A stretch of 64,000 nt of DNA from assembly GCA_036925085.1 (NCBI GenBank), contig JAUPFP010000038.1, forward strand, positions 1,735,671 through 1,799,670, given 5' to 3'. The notes under the pieces are model-generated. The model was given only the letters and a program-made list of their open reading frames with translations. It was not told where the DNA came from and made no database searches. This DNA is from Brachycybe producta (lineage: Eukaryota; Arthropoda; Diplopoda; Playtdesmida; Andrognathidae). Below are positions 53,681 through 64,000 of this stretch, one piece after another; position 1 is the stretch's first letter, and every line of letters begins with the position of its first letter. A program made the position numbers and the translations under genes.

Positions 53681-54103
53681 CAGGGTGGAGACGAGCTATG
53701 AACAGATTATATATTAAGACTGCAATGCAAAAACTGTGCCAGTGTTTCGGCCTTGAGAACAAATTAGCATCCTCGCCAGAAGCATAATTCAACCTCATTA
53801 GGATGTTCACAAAGAATTTACTGTTGGTGGACAGGATGGACTGCTAAAGTGGTCACCATGTGAGTGAAACCCGACCACTCAAACCAATTCTACGCTCGTA
53901 TATGGCCACTTTTTTGTAGTACCAGGTACACTATAACCACTACCTAACAGCCGGCAGTCGACTTGAGTAGTTCGGTTTCGGTCACACGCCAACCACTTTT
54001 TGCACTACATCTCGACTTCCTTCGTCTCTGAGCGACTTTACACCTAAAATGCATCGTTGGCCTCTACCTCGGCATCTTTTAACATGGAAAACAGCTCAAT
54101 TGA
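53681..54103. other. GC-richer patch of unknown origin
   Basis: Base composition is richer in G+C than the flanks and has no microsatellites, but it holds no long frame. It directly precedes a family A element. It may be an old transposon fragment or a small exon cluster; I see no recognisable motif. Confidence 0.3.
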
Positions 54104-54411
54104 CTAATACCTTGTACACACATGAGTTAAATGAATTCAAATTAAATGTGTTTAGGTGAATTATACGGAATCCAGTTAAGGACATCAACCAAATAAAAAT
54201 TCATTTTATTATTAATATTTTAAATTGAAATACTAAATCAATATTTTGTCAATAGTTTCTATAATTATATTTAAGAATTAACTCAATATTTTCAGATTAT
54301 TAACTGAATAAATTGAATTTGATATATTGTTTGTTTGCCCTTCACGGGGCTCTGTAGAACACATTTACTATTTAAGTGCATTTAAATTATCTGGTGTGTA
54401 CTAGGTACTAG
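54104..54411. repeat. Family A element (MITE-like)
   Basis: Starts CTAATACCTTGTACACACAT and ends TGTGTACTAGGTACTA. The interior matches the other family A copies nearly base for base. It abuts a family B element at 54412. Confidence 0.87.
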
Positions 54412-54543
54412 GGTCGTAATCTTAATCATTTTTAAGTCCAAGCTAGTGCTCTTAACTCATCAACTTTTACATGAAACTTCCTATTAAAAGTTCATTAGTT
54501 TAGCACTATCTTTTGACTTGGCAATCATTAAGAAATACGAACC
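54412..54543. repeat. Family B inverted-repeat element, flush with family A
   Basis: Left terminus GGTCGTAATCTTAATCATTT, right terminus GGCAATCATTAAGAAATACG. Inside, GCTAGTGCTCTTAACTCATC faces TTAGTTTAGCACTATC. Confidence 0.65.
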
Positions 54544-55127
54544 TTAGTAAAAACATATTTATTACATGTGGTATATATCAACTTCAGGGTCCAAAAGTTA
54601 TTAAATAAACAAAAAGCATTCCTCTCGAGCTGATTACAGGTGGAATTAAATTGAATATTTAAGGATTAAAACTTGGTCAAATGTTCGAAGTGTGCGAAAA
54701 AAAATTGAAGAGAGAGCTCTAGGTGTGATCTTGGTAGAAAATTCAAACAAGGAAAATAGAGAAAAGTCTAAATGTTCCTGTCGGTTTTTCCGTCCAAAAA
54801 AAAACCCCAACAAACACACAAAACAAGAAGGAGCAAACAAAAAACGACACCCAATCTCTAAAACTTATTTCCGCAGTAAGAGTAAAAATGTTTTCTAGAC
54901 AAACTATTCCCTGAACGCAATTCCAATTTTTTTTTCTCTCACTCTCTCTCTCTCGCTTTCTCTCTCTCTCTCTCTCTCACTCTTCTCTCATTCTAGTAGA
55001 ATCTCACAAGAGAAGATGGTGAAAGAGAGAGAAAGAAAAGAAGTATTAGTAGAAGTAACCAGTAAGGAACAAAAGAACAGACACAAAAGTGATCGAAAAA
55101 CTGGTAAAGACGATAAGAAAGTTACAA

Positions 55128-55202
<75 letters not shown>

Positions 55203-56023
55203 CATACACATTATATAAACGCCAAACAGTTTTTGTGTGAGTAAAAAAAAATCCTAGTAGTTCGAATTTTTTTAAAGATAAAAATGTTTCTCTTTTTTCA
55301 GAAAAATATCAAAAAAACGAACTTCTGTGTAGAAAGAAGGAAAAGAAACTTGTCTGATGTTTCATTGGCTTCCTTATGTTATATATACATGTATATCTAT
55401 ATTTCTTAACTGCAAAACACTGAAACAAAACCAAGTAAAAACAAGAAGAAGAAGAAAAAACACCCTCAAAACAAAGAAGTAAAAAAAAACTAGCATTTTG
55501 TATCATAAAGATAACGAGTAAAGCAACAGTCGGATTGTGTAAACTAAAAACAAAATGATTAGTTCTATATAATTTTATATGGTAACAAACAAGAAAATTC
55601 CATTACTACTTCCCATCTTAAAAGTCCACTATAAAATATATAACGACCAAGTAAAAAAAACACAAACTTTTAACCCATTTCTTTTTTTTTCTTCTTCTTC
55701 TTCTTCTATTGAAAAAAGTAACTCAAAAAAGAAGAGAAAACGAGAAATAAATTCTCATGATAATAATAATCTAAAATAGAGATTTGTGATAAATGAAAAA
55801 TTTTCACTTGAAACGTCTAGACGAAATCCAAAATTATGATAAAAGGAAAAGTGTCTGATGATGATTGTTGTTGTTGTGGTTGTTGTTACATCTTCCAATA
55901 ACAATCAGTCCAATATCTTATAAAGTCTATTTAAATATATAACCAGAGAGAGAGAGAGAGATAATGTTTTTTTTTACCACATGAGAATTCGCCCATTTAT
56001 TTGGGGTTTTAAAGTGTACAGGT
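54544..56023. other. A+T-rich non-coding DNA with microsatellites
   Basis: No gene seen. It holds a CT-rich tract at 54936-54978, (TA)n at 55137-55200, (CTT)n at about 55690-55706 and (GA)n at about 55945-55961. Confidence 0.55.
55137..55200. repeat. (TA)n microsatellite
   Basis: About 64 bp of uninterrupted TA dinucleotides. Confidence 0.96.
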
Positions 56024-56230
56024 AACTCGAACTTTGGTTATTCTGTCTTTTAGAAGCAAAATTAAGAAAAACTTTGAAAGTGTTTTAGAAACTAGAAGGG
56101 TAACTTTAATATTACTTAAGTGTATTTTCATGCTTGGCATCTTTCAAAATTGATTTTGTCAAAAAAAAAAAGTTTATTTTGATAGATATCAACATAAAAA
56201 TACTATAAAGTCATTTAACAAGTCAATTTC
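56024..56230. repeat. Family E palindromic element (partial)
   Basis: The left arm has AACTCGAACTTTGGTTATTC and GTTTTAGAAACTAGAAGGGT. The centre has TCTTTCAAAATTGATTTTGT facing AAAGTTTATTTTGATAGATA. The right outer arm is missing. Confidence 0.6.
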
Positions 56231-58090
56231 AATTTCAATTTCTCCTTAGTGTTGGATTCGAAAATCAGTGTTTCTTTTAAACAGTTTATCTTACGTTTAT
56301 AAGACAGAGACTGCGAGTTACAATCGCTGTTCAGTGTCATATCGGTGCAGGAAGTACACTGAAAAAACTGTGATCTTTTATAAGTTACTGAGTAATTATA
56401 TATGTGAACTGAAAGTTCAATTTGCATTGTGGGCCGTACTTCTTTGACTTTAATAAAGTCGCAACTTAAAGAAAAATACTAATAAAATGTCAATATTAGT
56501 TTTTTTACTTTCAAGTTAATTTAACTTTCAAATACAAGCTTATTTTAAAAATTACATCATGAAATTCCAGTTTTTAATAAACTTCACTTAAAAAATGTCT
56601 GTTCGACTGAAAAGTCTATTAGAATACAAATACAAGAAACAAACTTCGTACTTGAACTCTGAGCAGGGTTCCACAACATGTTTAGAGCTTTAGTACCCTC
56701 ATTAAGAGGATTCAAGTTTAAAAGTTCCAAAGATTTAAAGTTGTATTCTTGAATTTGGGTTTAACCATCCTCACTGGTGACTGAATGGTGTAAACAGTAA
56801 ACAAAACACAGTACAAGTTCATCAGTTGATTCAAAGTCAATATTTAATCCTTAATTTCGGGGTTCTTATATTCGATTTTCACTAATGCATTAATCCTCAA
56901 AGTGTATATCTTAACCTAATTACACACAACACTAACACTACTTGTAATAAAGTGTAGTAAGTGACAACCAACCACCATCTAGTGTATATACAGCATGCAT
57001 GTAACTTTAGGGTATAAACGCAACAACCAACCCACCCCATCATTTGTACAAGAAGCGTTTAATTAAATTAAGCCCCTGTAGGTATGCAATCACTGCAAAC
57101 AGGGTCAAAATCCTCTCTTTTTTTCACCAGAAAAAAAAACCCTCCGAAATTTCCACTAGAACAGACAAAATCTTTGAAGATTTTTTTTTTCCGCTTACTG
57201 GTTTTACAACGTCCATCTAATTTTTCAGTGAATCAATTCTCACACTTTCGCCTCTCTTCAGAAACAACCAAGCTCAAACATATATATTTTTTTCTACTTC
57301 AGCTTTTTTAAGTCCAGTTTTACTCGCCACTTCCTTTGCAAGTTGCCATCAATTCTTTGAAAAACAAACGAATGAATGACGGAGAAAAGTTTGAAGAAAG
57401 ATGGTTCGCCATTAAGTCTAGCATTTCCTTTTATTTTTGACACAAGGGATTCAAAATAGCCTCTCAAAACAACAACAAATATTGGATGAACACAAGTAAA
57501 AAAAAAAGTATTGGTAAAAATTTGATAAAATGGGTAAAAAAAATGTACCACGAAAGAAAGATATGACCATATTCTAAAAAACATTGCTCAAGACAAGAGT
57601 TCGAAAATCAGTTATGTTAAACCATCTCAAATAAAGCTAAACTTAACAGTCGATATACTGGTACTTACACTATTAGTTTTATATTGAGTCATGATTTAAG
57701 CTTAACTTTATTTTAAGCAGTGTTTTTGAATACGAGGGTAAGTTTTTCTTTTTTGTACTTAAGAAAATATTTAAAGGAAGAAAAAAAAAACTTTCTCGAT
57801 AAATAAAACAGTTTTTACCGTCATTGAACACACTCAAATCAATCACACTGATTTATTTCAACTTCCTGAAGACGAAGAGGAAGAAGAAAAAATCTTAAAT
57901 CTTAAATCATTAACTCTCTCTCATGACATTAGTCTTCAAAAACAAATAAATCATCATTCCTAACTTGGAAACTTTTTAGCAAAATTTTTTTTTAGAAAAA
58001 AAACCCGTCAATAATAAGATAAATTTACATCTTAATAAATACTGACGTTTCTTATTTTTTCTCTCCCCCTTTATAAAAACAACAATTGTT
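56231..58090. other. A+T-rich non-coding DNA
   Basis: No gene seen. A family C-like right terminus (TTAAGCAGTGTTTTTGAATA) lies at about 57714-57733 without a clear left partner. Confidence 0.5.
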
Positions 58091-58573
58091 TTCTAGTGCA
58101 GCAGTCGCCAACCGGTGGTCCGCGAGAAATTCTTGGTGGTCTGCAGAAAAATCTGGACAATATTTTTTATTTTTTCAATTTCAATTCAATTTTCAATTTT
58201 TTATATTCTGATTGACAATTTTCACCTTTATGTTGCACTGAATTTACGAAATGTACTAGAATCTAGTACAGTTCTCGTAAAATATGGCACGCGAGAGCTA
58301 CATTTCGTTCAGTTTCCCCCACCACACGCTTCTCCCCTAATACCTAGTACACACCTGATAATTTAAATGCATTTAAATAATAAACGTGTTCTACAGAGCC
58401 CTGCGAAGGGCAAACAAACAATATGTCGAATTCAATTTATTCAGTTAATAATCTGAAAATATTGACTTAATACTTATATAAATATACTAGCATTACTACC
58501 CGGCTTCGCTCGGGTAAAGTAAACAATTAAAAGAAATAACTTTTATTGACTTTTATCTTCACTGTTAAGAAAT

Positions 58574-59107
58574 TTAAGGGGGATGAACATGGGTTTGAGG
58601 GGAATGAACCCCCTTAAAAACCATGTTCATCCCCTAAAACCATGTTCATCCCCTTAAACCCATGTTCATCCCCTTAAACCCATGTTCATCCCCTTAAACC
58701 CATGTTCATCTCCCTTAAACTCATGTTCATCTCCCTTAAACTCATGTTCATCTCCCTTAAACCCATGTTCATCCCCCTTAAACCATGTTCATCCCCCTTA
58801 AACCATGTTCATCCCCCTTAAACCCATGTTCATCCCCCTTAAACCCATGTTCATCCCCCTTAAACCCATGTTCATCCCCCTTAAACCCATGTTCATCCCC
58901 CTTAAACCCATGTTCATCCCCCTTAAACCCATGTTCATCTCCCTTAAACCCATGTTCATCCCCCTTAAACCCATGTTCATCCCCCTTAAAACCATGTTCA
59001 TCCCCCATAAAACCATGTTCATCCCCCATAAAACCATGTTCATCCCCCATAAAACCATGTTCATCCCCCATAAAACCATGTTCATCCCCCATAAACCATG
59101 TTCATCC
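58574..59107. repeat. Minisatellite of 20-21 bp unit, about 24 copies
   Basis: The unit is TTCATCCCCCTTAAACCCATG and minor variants (one character over 20 is split here: TTCATCCCCC plus TTAAACCCATG). Direct copies run 58609-59107. A single inverted unit stands at the left edge (58574-58596). Variants come in blocks: 20-bp units first, then a block with CTCCC and ACTCATG, then a block with CCCCCTTAAACCC, then five units with CCCCCATAAAACC. Most units are 21 bp, so all frames stay open on both strands (for example a repeating GDEHGFK heptad). These frames are not genes. Confidence 0.95.
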
Positions 59108-59335
59108 TTTTATTTTTCTCTGTTCATCCCATTAATTAAAATAGTGTTCATCTAATTCTATATGCATTCTGTGTCGGGTTTTAGAGTTACCCCAATGTTC
59201 ATCCTGTTCATTTGTTCATCTTTTGGTATGGAATTCCACAGGGGTGCATTGCCTATGTTAAGGCATCGAAACTATTTTCCCGTTTCAAGTTCCTAATCTT
59301 TTTAAAATAAAACGGCTTGCCTATTAGAGATGGGC

Positions 59336-59403
59336 ATCGATAATATCGATGTTGAACCATCGATAGTGACCTCTTTGATATCACTATCGATGTCAATATC
59401 GAT
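59336..59403. promoter_or_regulatory. Cluster of five ATCGAT motifs inside the Helitron
   Basis: ATCGAT occurs at 59336, 59345, 59359, 59386 and 59398, partly as an inverted pair (CCATCGATAGTGA facing TCACTATCGATGT). ATCGAT is the core of the insect DRE/BEAF-type site TATCGATA, but factor binding is pure inference, and the cluster may just be an imperfect palindrome. Confidence 0.35.
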
Positions 59404-60000
59404 ATTTAGCTTGCGAGGTCCCATCCTCATTGCCTATATATGAAGACGCGCACCACATGTAAAACTCGGGAAGGGAATGACGTAGCGAGCTGAAAATAGT
59501 TGCATTAACTCGGAAATTCCGGAAAGAATAACTTGTGAAAATTTCATGACACCACCCCTCACCGTTCAAAAGCCTATGATGTACAAAGAAATATCAACTT
59601 TGTTTTATATATAAGATAAACTATTGACAAATTAAAGTCAATTTTTATTTTGTTCATGTCCTTATCTGGATTCCGTATAATTCACCTAGACACATTTAAT
59701 TTCAATTCATTTAACTCATGTGTGTACAGGTACAAGGTGTCAAAGCTTCAATTATTTTGAAATAATTAAACTACCTTTAATAATTTTGTTACAATTAAAC
59801 AACCTTTAAAGAGTTTATATTAATAAAAGAGAAGTTCTCTTATCATTATTTGATCTCTTTACAAAAAATTCATATTAGTGGTCCGCGGGATTTAAAATTT
59901 TGAATTTAGTGGTCATTGAGGTCCGAAAGGTTGGCAACCGTTGTTCTAGTGGATACTTTCAGGACAAAAGAATATGTATTTTAAGAAGAAAAACATGTAT

Positions 60001-60422
60001 GGCCGCATTCTATAAGGTTACTTACTTCTTAAAATATGACAAGGAAAAAAAATTCTCTATACTGAATCAGGCTATGGCAGAGATTCCCAAAGGGTGTGCT
60101 GTGAGTTTTGCTAGATGTACTGTTATATTGACTGTGTTAATTAATATACATTAATTTAATATTTTCAAATCAATTTTAACTTTATACAAAAGTTTCCTAT
60201 TACATGTACATGTACGTGCACATACTGTAAACCAGTGGTTTTTCTGTGGCACACTTAGCAACTAGTGTGTCGAGAGTTTTGCAAGGTGTGCTGCAATTTC
60301 TTTAGGCACAATAACCGTGCTATGAGTTCATAAAAATTGGGAACAACTTGTTCATGAAAAGGCTTAAAGTTTAACAGTGTTTAAGCTTAGCTTTGTGTTA
60401 AGTAAAGTTTTAGAATACGGCC
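60001..60422. repeat. Family C element containing two hAT-like terminal relics
   Basis: Left terminus GGCCGCATTCTATAAGGTTA and right terminus TTAAGTAAAGTTTTAGAATA then CGGCC are inverted. Inside, two related blocks in the same orientation resemble hAT termini: CAGAGATTCCCAAAGGGTGT with GTGAGTTTTGCTAGATGT at 60078-60118, and CAGTGGTTTTTCTGTGGC with GAGAGTTTTGCAAGGTGT at 60233-60289. No coding capacity; the 84-codon frame at 59900-60154 crosses element boundaries and is incidental. Confidence 0.55.
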
Positions 60423-61506
60423 GCGTCAGAATAAATTCTTATTCGACAAATAATAAAACCGCACACGCATTACATTGATGTTTTTCGATAGTGACCAAAA
60501 AAAAAATAAAGAATGTACTTTTTCTAAGCAAAACAAAAAACATTTCACATGAAAGCGTCAAAAAGATATTACAACAGAAAAAGAGAGAGAAAAATAGAAA
60601 CTTTGAGAAAAAAAAAAGTTCTAAAATATCTCTTTTTTTTATAAACTCTGTCGAGAAAAGAAAAGTAGAAAAAAAAACACACAGAGAAAATAAAAAAAGT
60701 CCATTTGACTGGTCAAGTTAAGTCCATCAAATTTATATATCTGTCTTACATTTTGAGAGGTAATAGTTCGAAGGTGATGGCAGTTTTTATCCATTGATAC
60801 ACTTGACAGACGACGACAACAACAACAACATAAAAGCAAGCAAGAAGAAAAAAAATGGACATCAAAATGGACTATTGAATGTCTTAAACATCACCTCAAA
60901 GACTCTTTGAACAGTTTAAAGTAAGACTTGAGTCTCAAGAAGAAGAAGAAAAAAGATAACCTTTTGTTGAAACTACATAAAAATGTCAACATCAACAAAT
61001 AAGAATTCAGAGACAGAAAAATGTCAAAAAAAATATCTTAAACGAAAGAGAGAAAAAAATGCTCACTAGAATACACGATAAAAACTTTAAAATTGAAATT
61101 ATCGTGAATTGCTTACTTTAAAGAATTTACTAAGTTTAAACTTACATTAATTTTTAATGTAAAAGAATCAACTTTACCCTCGTTTTCTTTTAGGGTGCGT
61201 TAATGTCAGTTAAACATTAAGTTAAACAGTTAAACATAAGAATATTATATGCTAAGAAAATCTTAAAAAATAAAACATTTTACAGCATTTCAATAGATTG
61301 AAATCATCCTTTTTAAAACTGCCATAAAAAAGTTTATTTTGAAAAATTAACATAAAAAACTTTTAGTAATTTTCATCAGCTATTCTAGTTTTTTTTTTTT
61401 TAAACAAGTTGAATTTTCATGTATTCTTCTGAAAAAAAAATGTTGTTCAAGCTCATTAAATTGTCTAAGAACCAGCTGGAGAGAAGAAATTCAACTATCT
61501 ATCCAC
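60423..61506. other. A+T-rich non-coding DNA
   Basis: No gene seen. A degenerate family E-like motif (AAAAAGTTTATTTTGAAAAA) lies near 61327-61346. Confidence 0.5.
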
Positions 61507-61841
61507 CTTATTACCTAGTCTACACTTGAGTTTAATTCATTCAAGTTAATTGAGCTTTAGTTAAATTGAAACGAAGTCCAGTAAAGAACAGAAATAAGAT
61601 AAACTTGACGTTATTACTTAATATCTGAACAAACTGAATTACTAAATCAATATTTTGTTACACAAACCCAATTATATTGAAATACAAATTTAATTTATTT
61701 AAATATTAACTCAATTTATAGAGCTAATTAAATGAATTAATTGCATTCGAAATATTGTTTGTTTGTCCTTAACACGGCTCTGTAGAACATGTTTAACATT
61801 TTAATTCGTTTAACGTTTTAAGTATATAGATAAGTAAGTAC
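61507..61841. repeat. Diverged family A element
   Basis: Starts CTTATTACCTAGTCTACACT and shares CACGGCTCTGTAGAACATGT and ACTAAATCAATATTTTGTTA with the other copies. It is clearly more diverged than those at 25, 43.6 and 54.1 kb and marks an older or different subfamily, closer to 28710-29050. Confidence 0.7.
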
Positions 61842-63430
61842 ACAAGGAAACGCCGGATTTAAATAAACTTTCAAACCAAAATATTTTAAAAAGAAATTAC
61901 TAAAGCAACCATCCAAAAAAGGAACCCCCCCCCCAAAAAAAAAAATCACCGTGAGCAAAAACAGGTCCAAGAACAAGCTATCTACAAAACAAAATGTAGA
62001 AAATATTTCTTAGTTTTAGTCTTTTTAAAGTAAAAACCTCTTTATAGCAACAACAAAAAAAATATTCCATCACGTGAAAGTTATCGGATAGCCATCATCA
62101 GTACATGGATGGTTGTCGTTTTATCGATATTCTATCATCTTCCCTCATTATTCCATCTTCAGATTCACCATAGAGATCTCTCATCTCAACTTCTTTCAGA
62201 TGCCAATAACTTTGTCAGCAACAAAGGCACACAATTCAAGATCAATGTGAACAAAAAAAAAGAAGAGAGAGATCTCCGAAGAAGGAAAAATACCATAAGT
62301 AATAGTTATCATAACAGCAGAAGCAGCAGCACACAAACTGTACACACAGTTAAGTGACAGTAAACGAAAAATGGATCTTCTTCATAAGCTGAATGAGAAG
62401 AAAGAGAGAAAGAAAGAAAAAAACGAGAAAATACACGAAACAGACGTAAAAGATTTGAAAGTATTAGAAAAATTACCTAGCATACACACACCCATTATAC
62501 TTAACAGCCTACAGAATCCAGCGCTGCACGTGCTGCCGTGACAACATAGACGCAATGTTAAGTGAAATGTAAAGTTTCCAAAAACATGGTCTTGATTCTT
62601 ACAACAAATCGTGTTTACAAATTATGTTTTGAACAATAATTGAAGCTGTAATCGCGCTTCTTGAATATTATTGGCCGAGTTTCGAAGGTTTTTTTTTGCC
62701 TGTAATATTTAAAAAGGTTTTTTTTTATTTTACATCGATTTTTAATTATGCAAATTTGTTTGAGCAATGTTAAAGGTCATTGGTCTAAAAAAAAGTCCAT
62801 TTTGCTAACTACTGTACCTTCCGTAGATCAGGAAAATCTTTTAGCTTTAAGAAAAATGCGTGTAATGAAATCAGAAATATTGTGACCTTCATGTTCATGT
62901 AATAAAACATTCCCTAACTGTTTGAAACATTTTTCTAGCATTAAGAATGACGTCACAGTGTAGTGCACGCAATAAACAAGGTGCAAGTGTACTTATGGTG
63001 AAGAAAAAGGTGACAGGGTCAACCATTTAACAAAATGTTTTTATCTAATACTAATACAATCAGACATAAATGTCGTTGAAAACTATTTCAACATTCTTAG
63101 AGATTAAACGAATCATTAAAATAATCCAAGGCTTGTTGTAAAGCATAATCGGGTATTTATTGAAAAGAAGTGGTAAGCATCACACACACACCCATTATTT
63201 CTTTTCATCCTTTCTTCAAATCATCTTCATCATCGTCACTGGCAATTTTTAGTGCAGAAAAAAAAAATGCTGCTTCCTTCGGAGACAACTTTCAACTATT
63301 TAATTTTAATGAACAGTCATTTACACATTAGACAAGTACATTAATTTACAGGGTTTTTAAAGAATTTGAACTTTTTTTGTTTTTTTTGGCCGTTATTTTT
63401 TTTTTTTTTTTTTTTTGATGAAAAAAAAAA
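61842..63430. other. A+T-rich non-coding DNA
   Basis: No gene or element end seen. Long poly-T near 63398-63416. Confidence 0.5.
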
Positions 63431-63560
63431 CCTGAGATATTTTTCAATTTTTTCGAATTTTTAAAATTCTTGCATCTTTGCCTTCATTTTTAAGCTTTTT
63501 GAAACTTCTGGGCCCCGTTGAACCCTCCTCCTTAGCCCGTTTTACCGCTTTTTAGAAAGT
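63431..63560. repeat. Family D dispersed repeat (partial copy)
   Basis: Contains TTTTTCGAATTTTTAAAATT, CTTGCATCTTTG and AGCTTTTTGAAACTTCTGGG, closely matching 18760-18890. Confidence 0.5.
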
Positions 63561-64000
63561 ATTATGATAAATATGTATATTTTAGCATTCTCACAATCAT
63601 GTGCATTTTTTCTGTAATCACACTTCAAATTTTAAGAAATTTCTTATCTGTAAGTTGTAGTAGCTGTGCTAACTAAATAATGACTCAAGTCATGTTATAG
63701 TTAAAAAAACTAATGAATTAACAGCAACTTCAGTCCGAAATGTTCTTAGTAACAATTTAAAACGTTGAGTAACTAACTTCAAACTTAAAATCAAATATGT
63801 AACTACTTGAGGCAATGCAGATGTTTTATCAATAAGTTGTTCATTAGGACGGAAATCAAGTAAAAAAATTTTTTGCCTCATTCTCACCTATAAATGTAGA
63901 TAACTATCAATTTGCAATTGATAACTGATTTTTTTTTCTTCTTCAGTCTGCTAAATTTAAAATTCCACGTATAAAAAAAATTATACTAAATCTAAATTTA
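63561..64000. other. A+T-rich non-coding DNA to window end
   Basis: No gene or element recognised. The 65-codon minus frame at 63690-63887 has chance composition. Confidence 0.45.

Larger units (their letters stand above)
58487..59616 (-). mobile_element. Non-autonomous Helitron, 1130 bp, both ends defined
   Basis: On the minus strand the element begins TCTTATATATAAAACAAAG (5' end at 59616, preceded by A). It ends with hairpin ACCCGAGCGAAGCCGGGT (58515-58498), 7 bases, CTAG (58490-58487), followed by T. This is the A|TC...CTAG|T arrangement of Helitrons, without target-site duplication. Deleting it restores GTCAATAGTTTA|TATATTTA, which matches the uninterrupted family A copies (for example GTCAATAGTTTATATAATTA in 25166-25470). 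It carries a minisatellite near its 3' end and no RepHel frame. Confidence 0.9.
58334..59738. repeat. Family A element (inverted), interrupted by a Helitron
   Basis: Reverse-orientation family A. The left part (58334-58486) reads CCCCTAATACCTAGTACACA to ACTTATATAAATATA. The right part (59617-59738) reads TAAACTATTGACAAATTAAA to GTGTACAGGTACAAGGT. Both halves match the reverse complement of 25166-25470, 43652-43969 and 54104-54411. The 1130-bp Helitron sits between them. Confidence 0.87.
58099..59943. mobile_element. hAT-like non-autonomous element with 8-bp duplication, hosting nested insertions
   Basis: Terminal inverted repeats are CAGCAGTCGCCAACC at the left (58099) and GGTTGGCAACCGTTG at the right (ending 59943). 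Sub-terminal GGTGGTCCGCGAGAAA and, towards the right end, GTGGTCCGCGGGATTT follow the hAT pattern. The 8-bp sequence TTCTAGTG is perfectly duplicated at 58091-58098 and 59944-59951, which is the hallmark target-site length of hAT transposons. Removing the family A insertion (58334-59738) leaves about 440 bp with no transposase. An open frame at 58115-58366 is incidental. Confidence 0.85.

Noticed and set aside
58115-58366. 83-codon frame
   Set aside because: Crosses from the hAT-like shell into the family A element; not a conserved protein.
58778-59155. Four overlapping repeat-protein frames on both strands
   Set aside because: A 21-bp minisatellite keeps every frame open. The heptad pattern follows from the unit length and not from selection on protein.

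Overview
The window looks like nuclear DNA of an invertebrate animal. It is strongly A+T rich (roughly 70% by eye), dense in (GA/CT)n, (TA)n and trinucleotide microsatellites, and littered with short non-autonomous transposons. I found no complete protein-coding gene, no rRNA or tRNA, no CRISPR and no bacterial-type operon. Almost all open frames are translations of microsatellites or chance frames in A+T-rich DNA, so the stretch is most simply intergenic or intronic. Species cannot be fixed from the sequence. High microsatellite load together with RTE-type LINE, Tc1-type, hAT-like and Helitron elements fits many arthropods and molluscs.

Layout. At 1.9-2.3 kb lies a 5'-truncated RTE-type LINE tail with a 12-bp target-site duplication. 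At 6.2-7.5 kb there are two large fold-back repeats. From 10.8 to 29 kb the DNA is mostly plain A+T-rich sequence with copies of several repeat families (named A, B and D here), a GC-richer unclassified island (16.98-17.83 kb), a 143-bp compound microsatellite (20.9 kb), an A element nested in a B element (25.0-25.6 kb) and another A element split by a 193-bp GC-rich insert (28.7-29.0 kb). From 32 to 38.9 kb there are palindromic repeats of family E, a palindromic mariner-like remnant and two weak coding-like frames. From 40.8 to 44 kb come an inverted-repeat element, a Helitron with a clear 3' end (41.76 kb) and an A element.

The most structured parts are at the right. At 49.4-51.7 kb a 207-bp (TA)n tract leads into a 1.5-kb palindromic Tc1-like element. 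Its two arms each carry an inverted relic of the same end of the transposase. About 16 bp further on lie two head-to-head Helitron copies whose 3' termini both face outward. At 58.1-59.95 kb there is a four-level nest: a hAT-like element with a perfect 8-bp duplication contains an A element, which contains a non-autonomous Helitron, which contains a 21-bp minisatellite. The Helitron's empty target site can be read from sister copies in the same window.

No genes work together here. What the window offers is a record of transposon activity: layered insertions, inverted (palindromic) transposon derivatives, and microsatellites growing at or inside element ends. Repeat families are named A-F only for cross-reference; family membership and boundaries were judged by eye.
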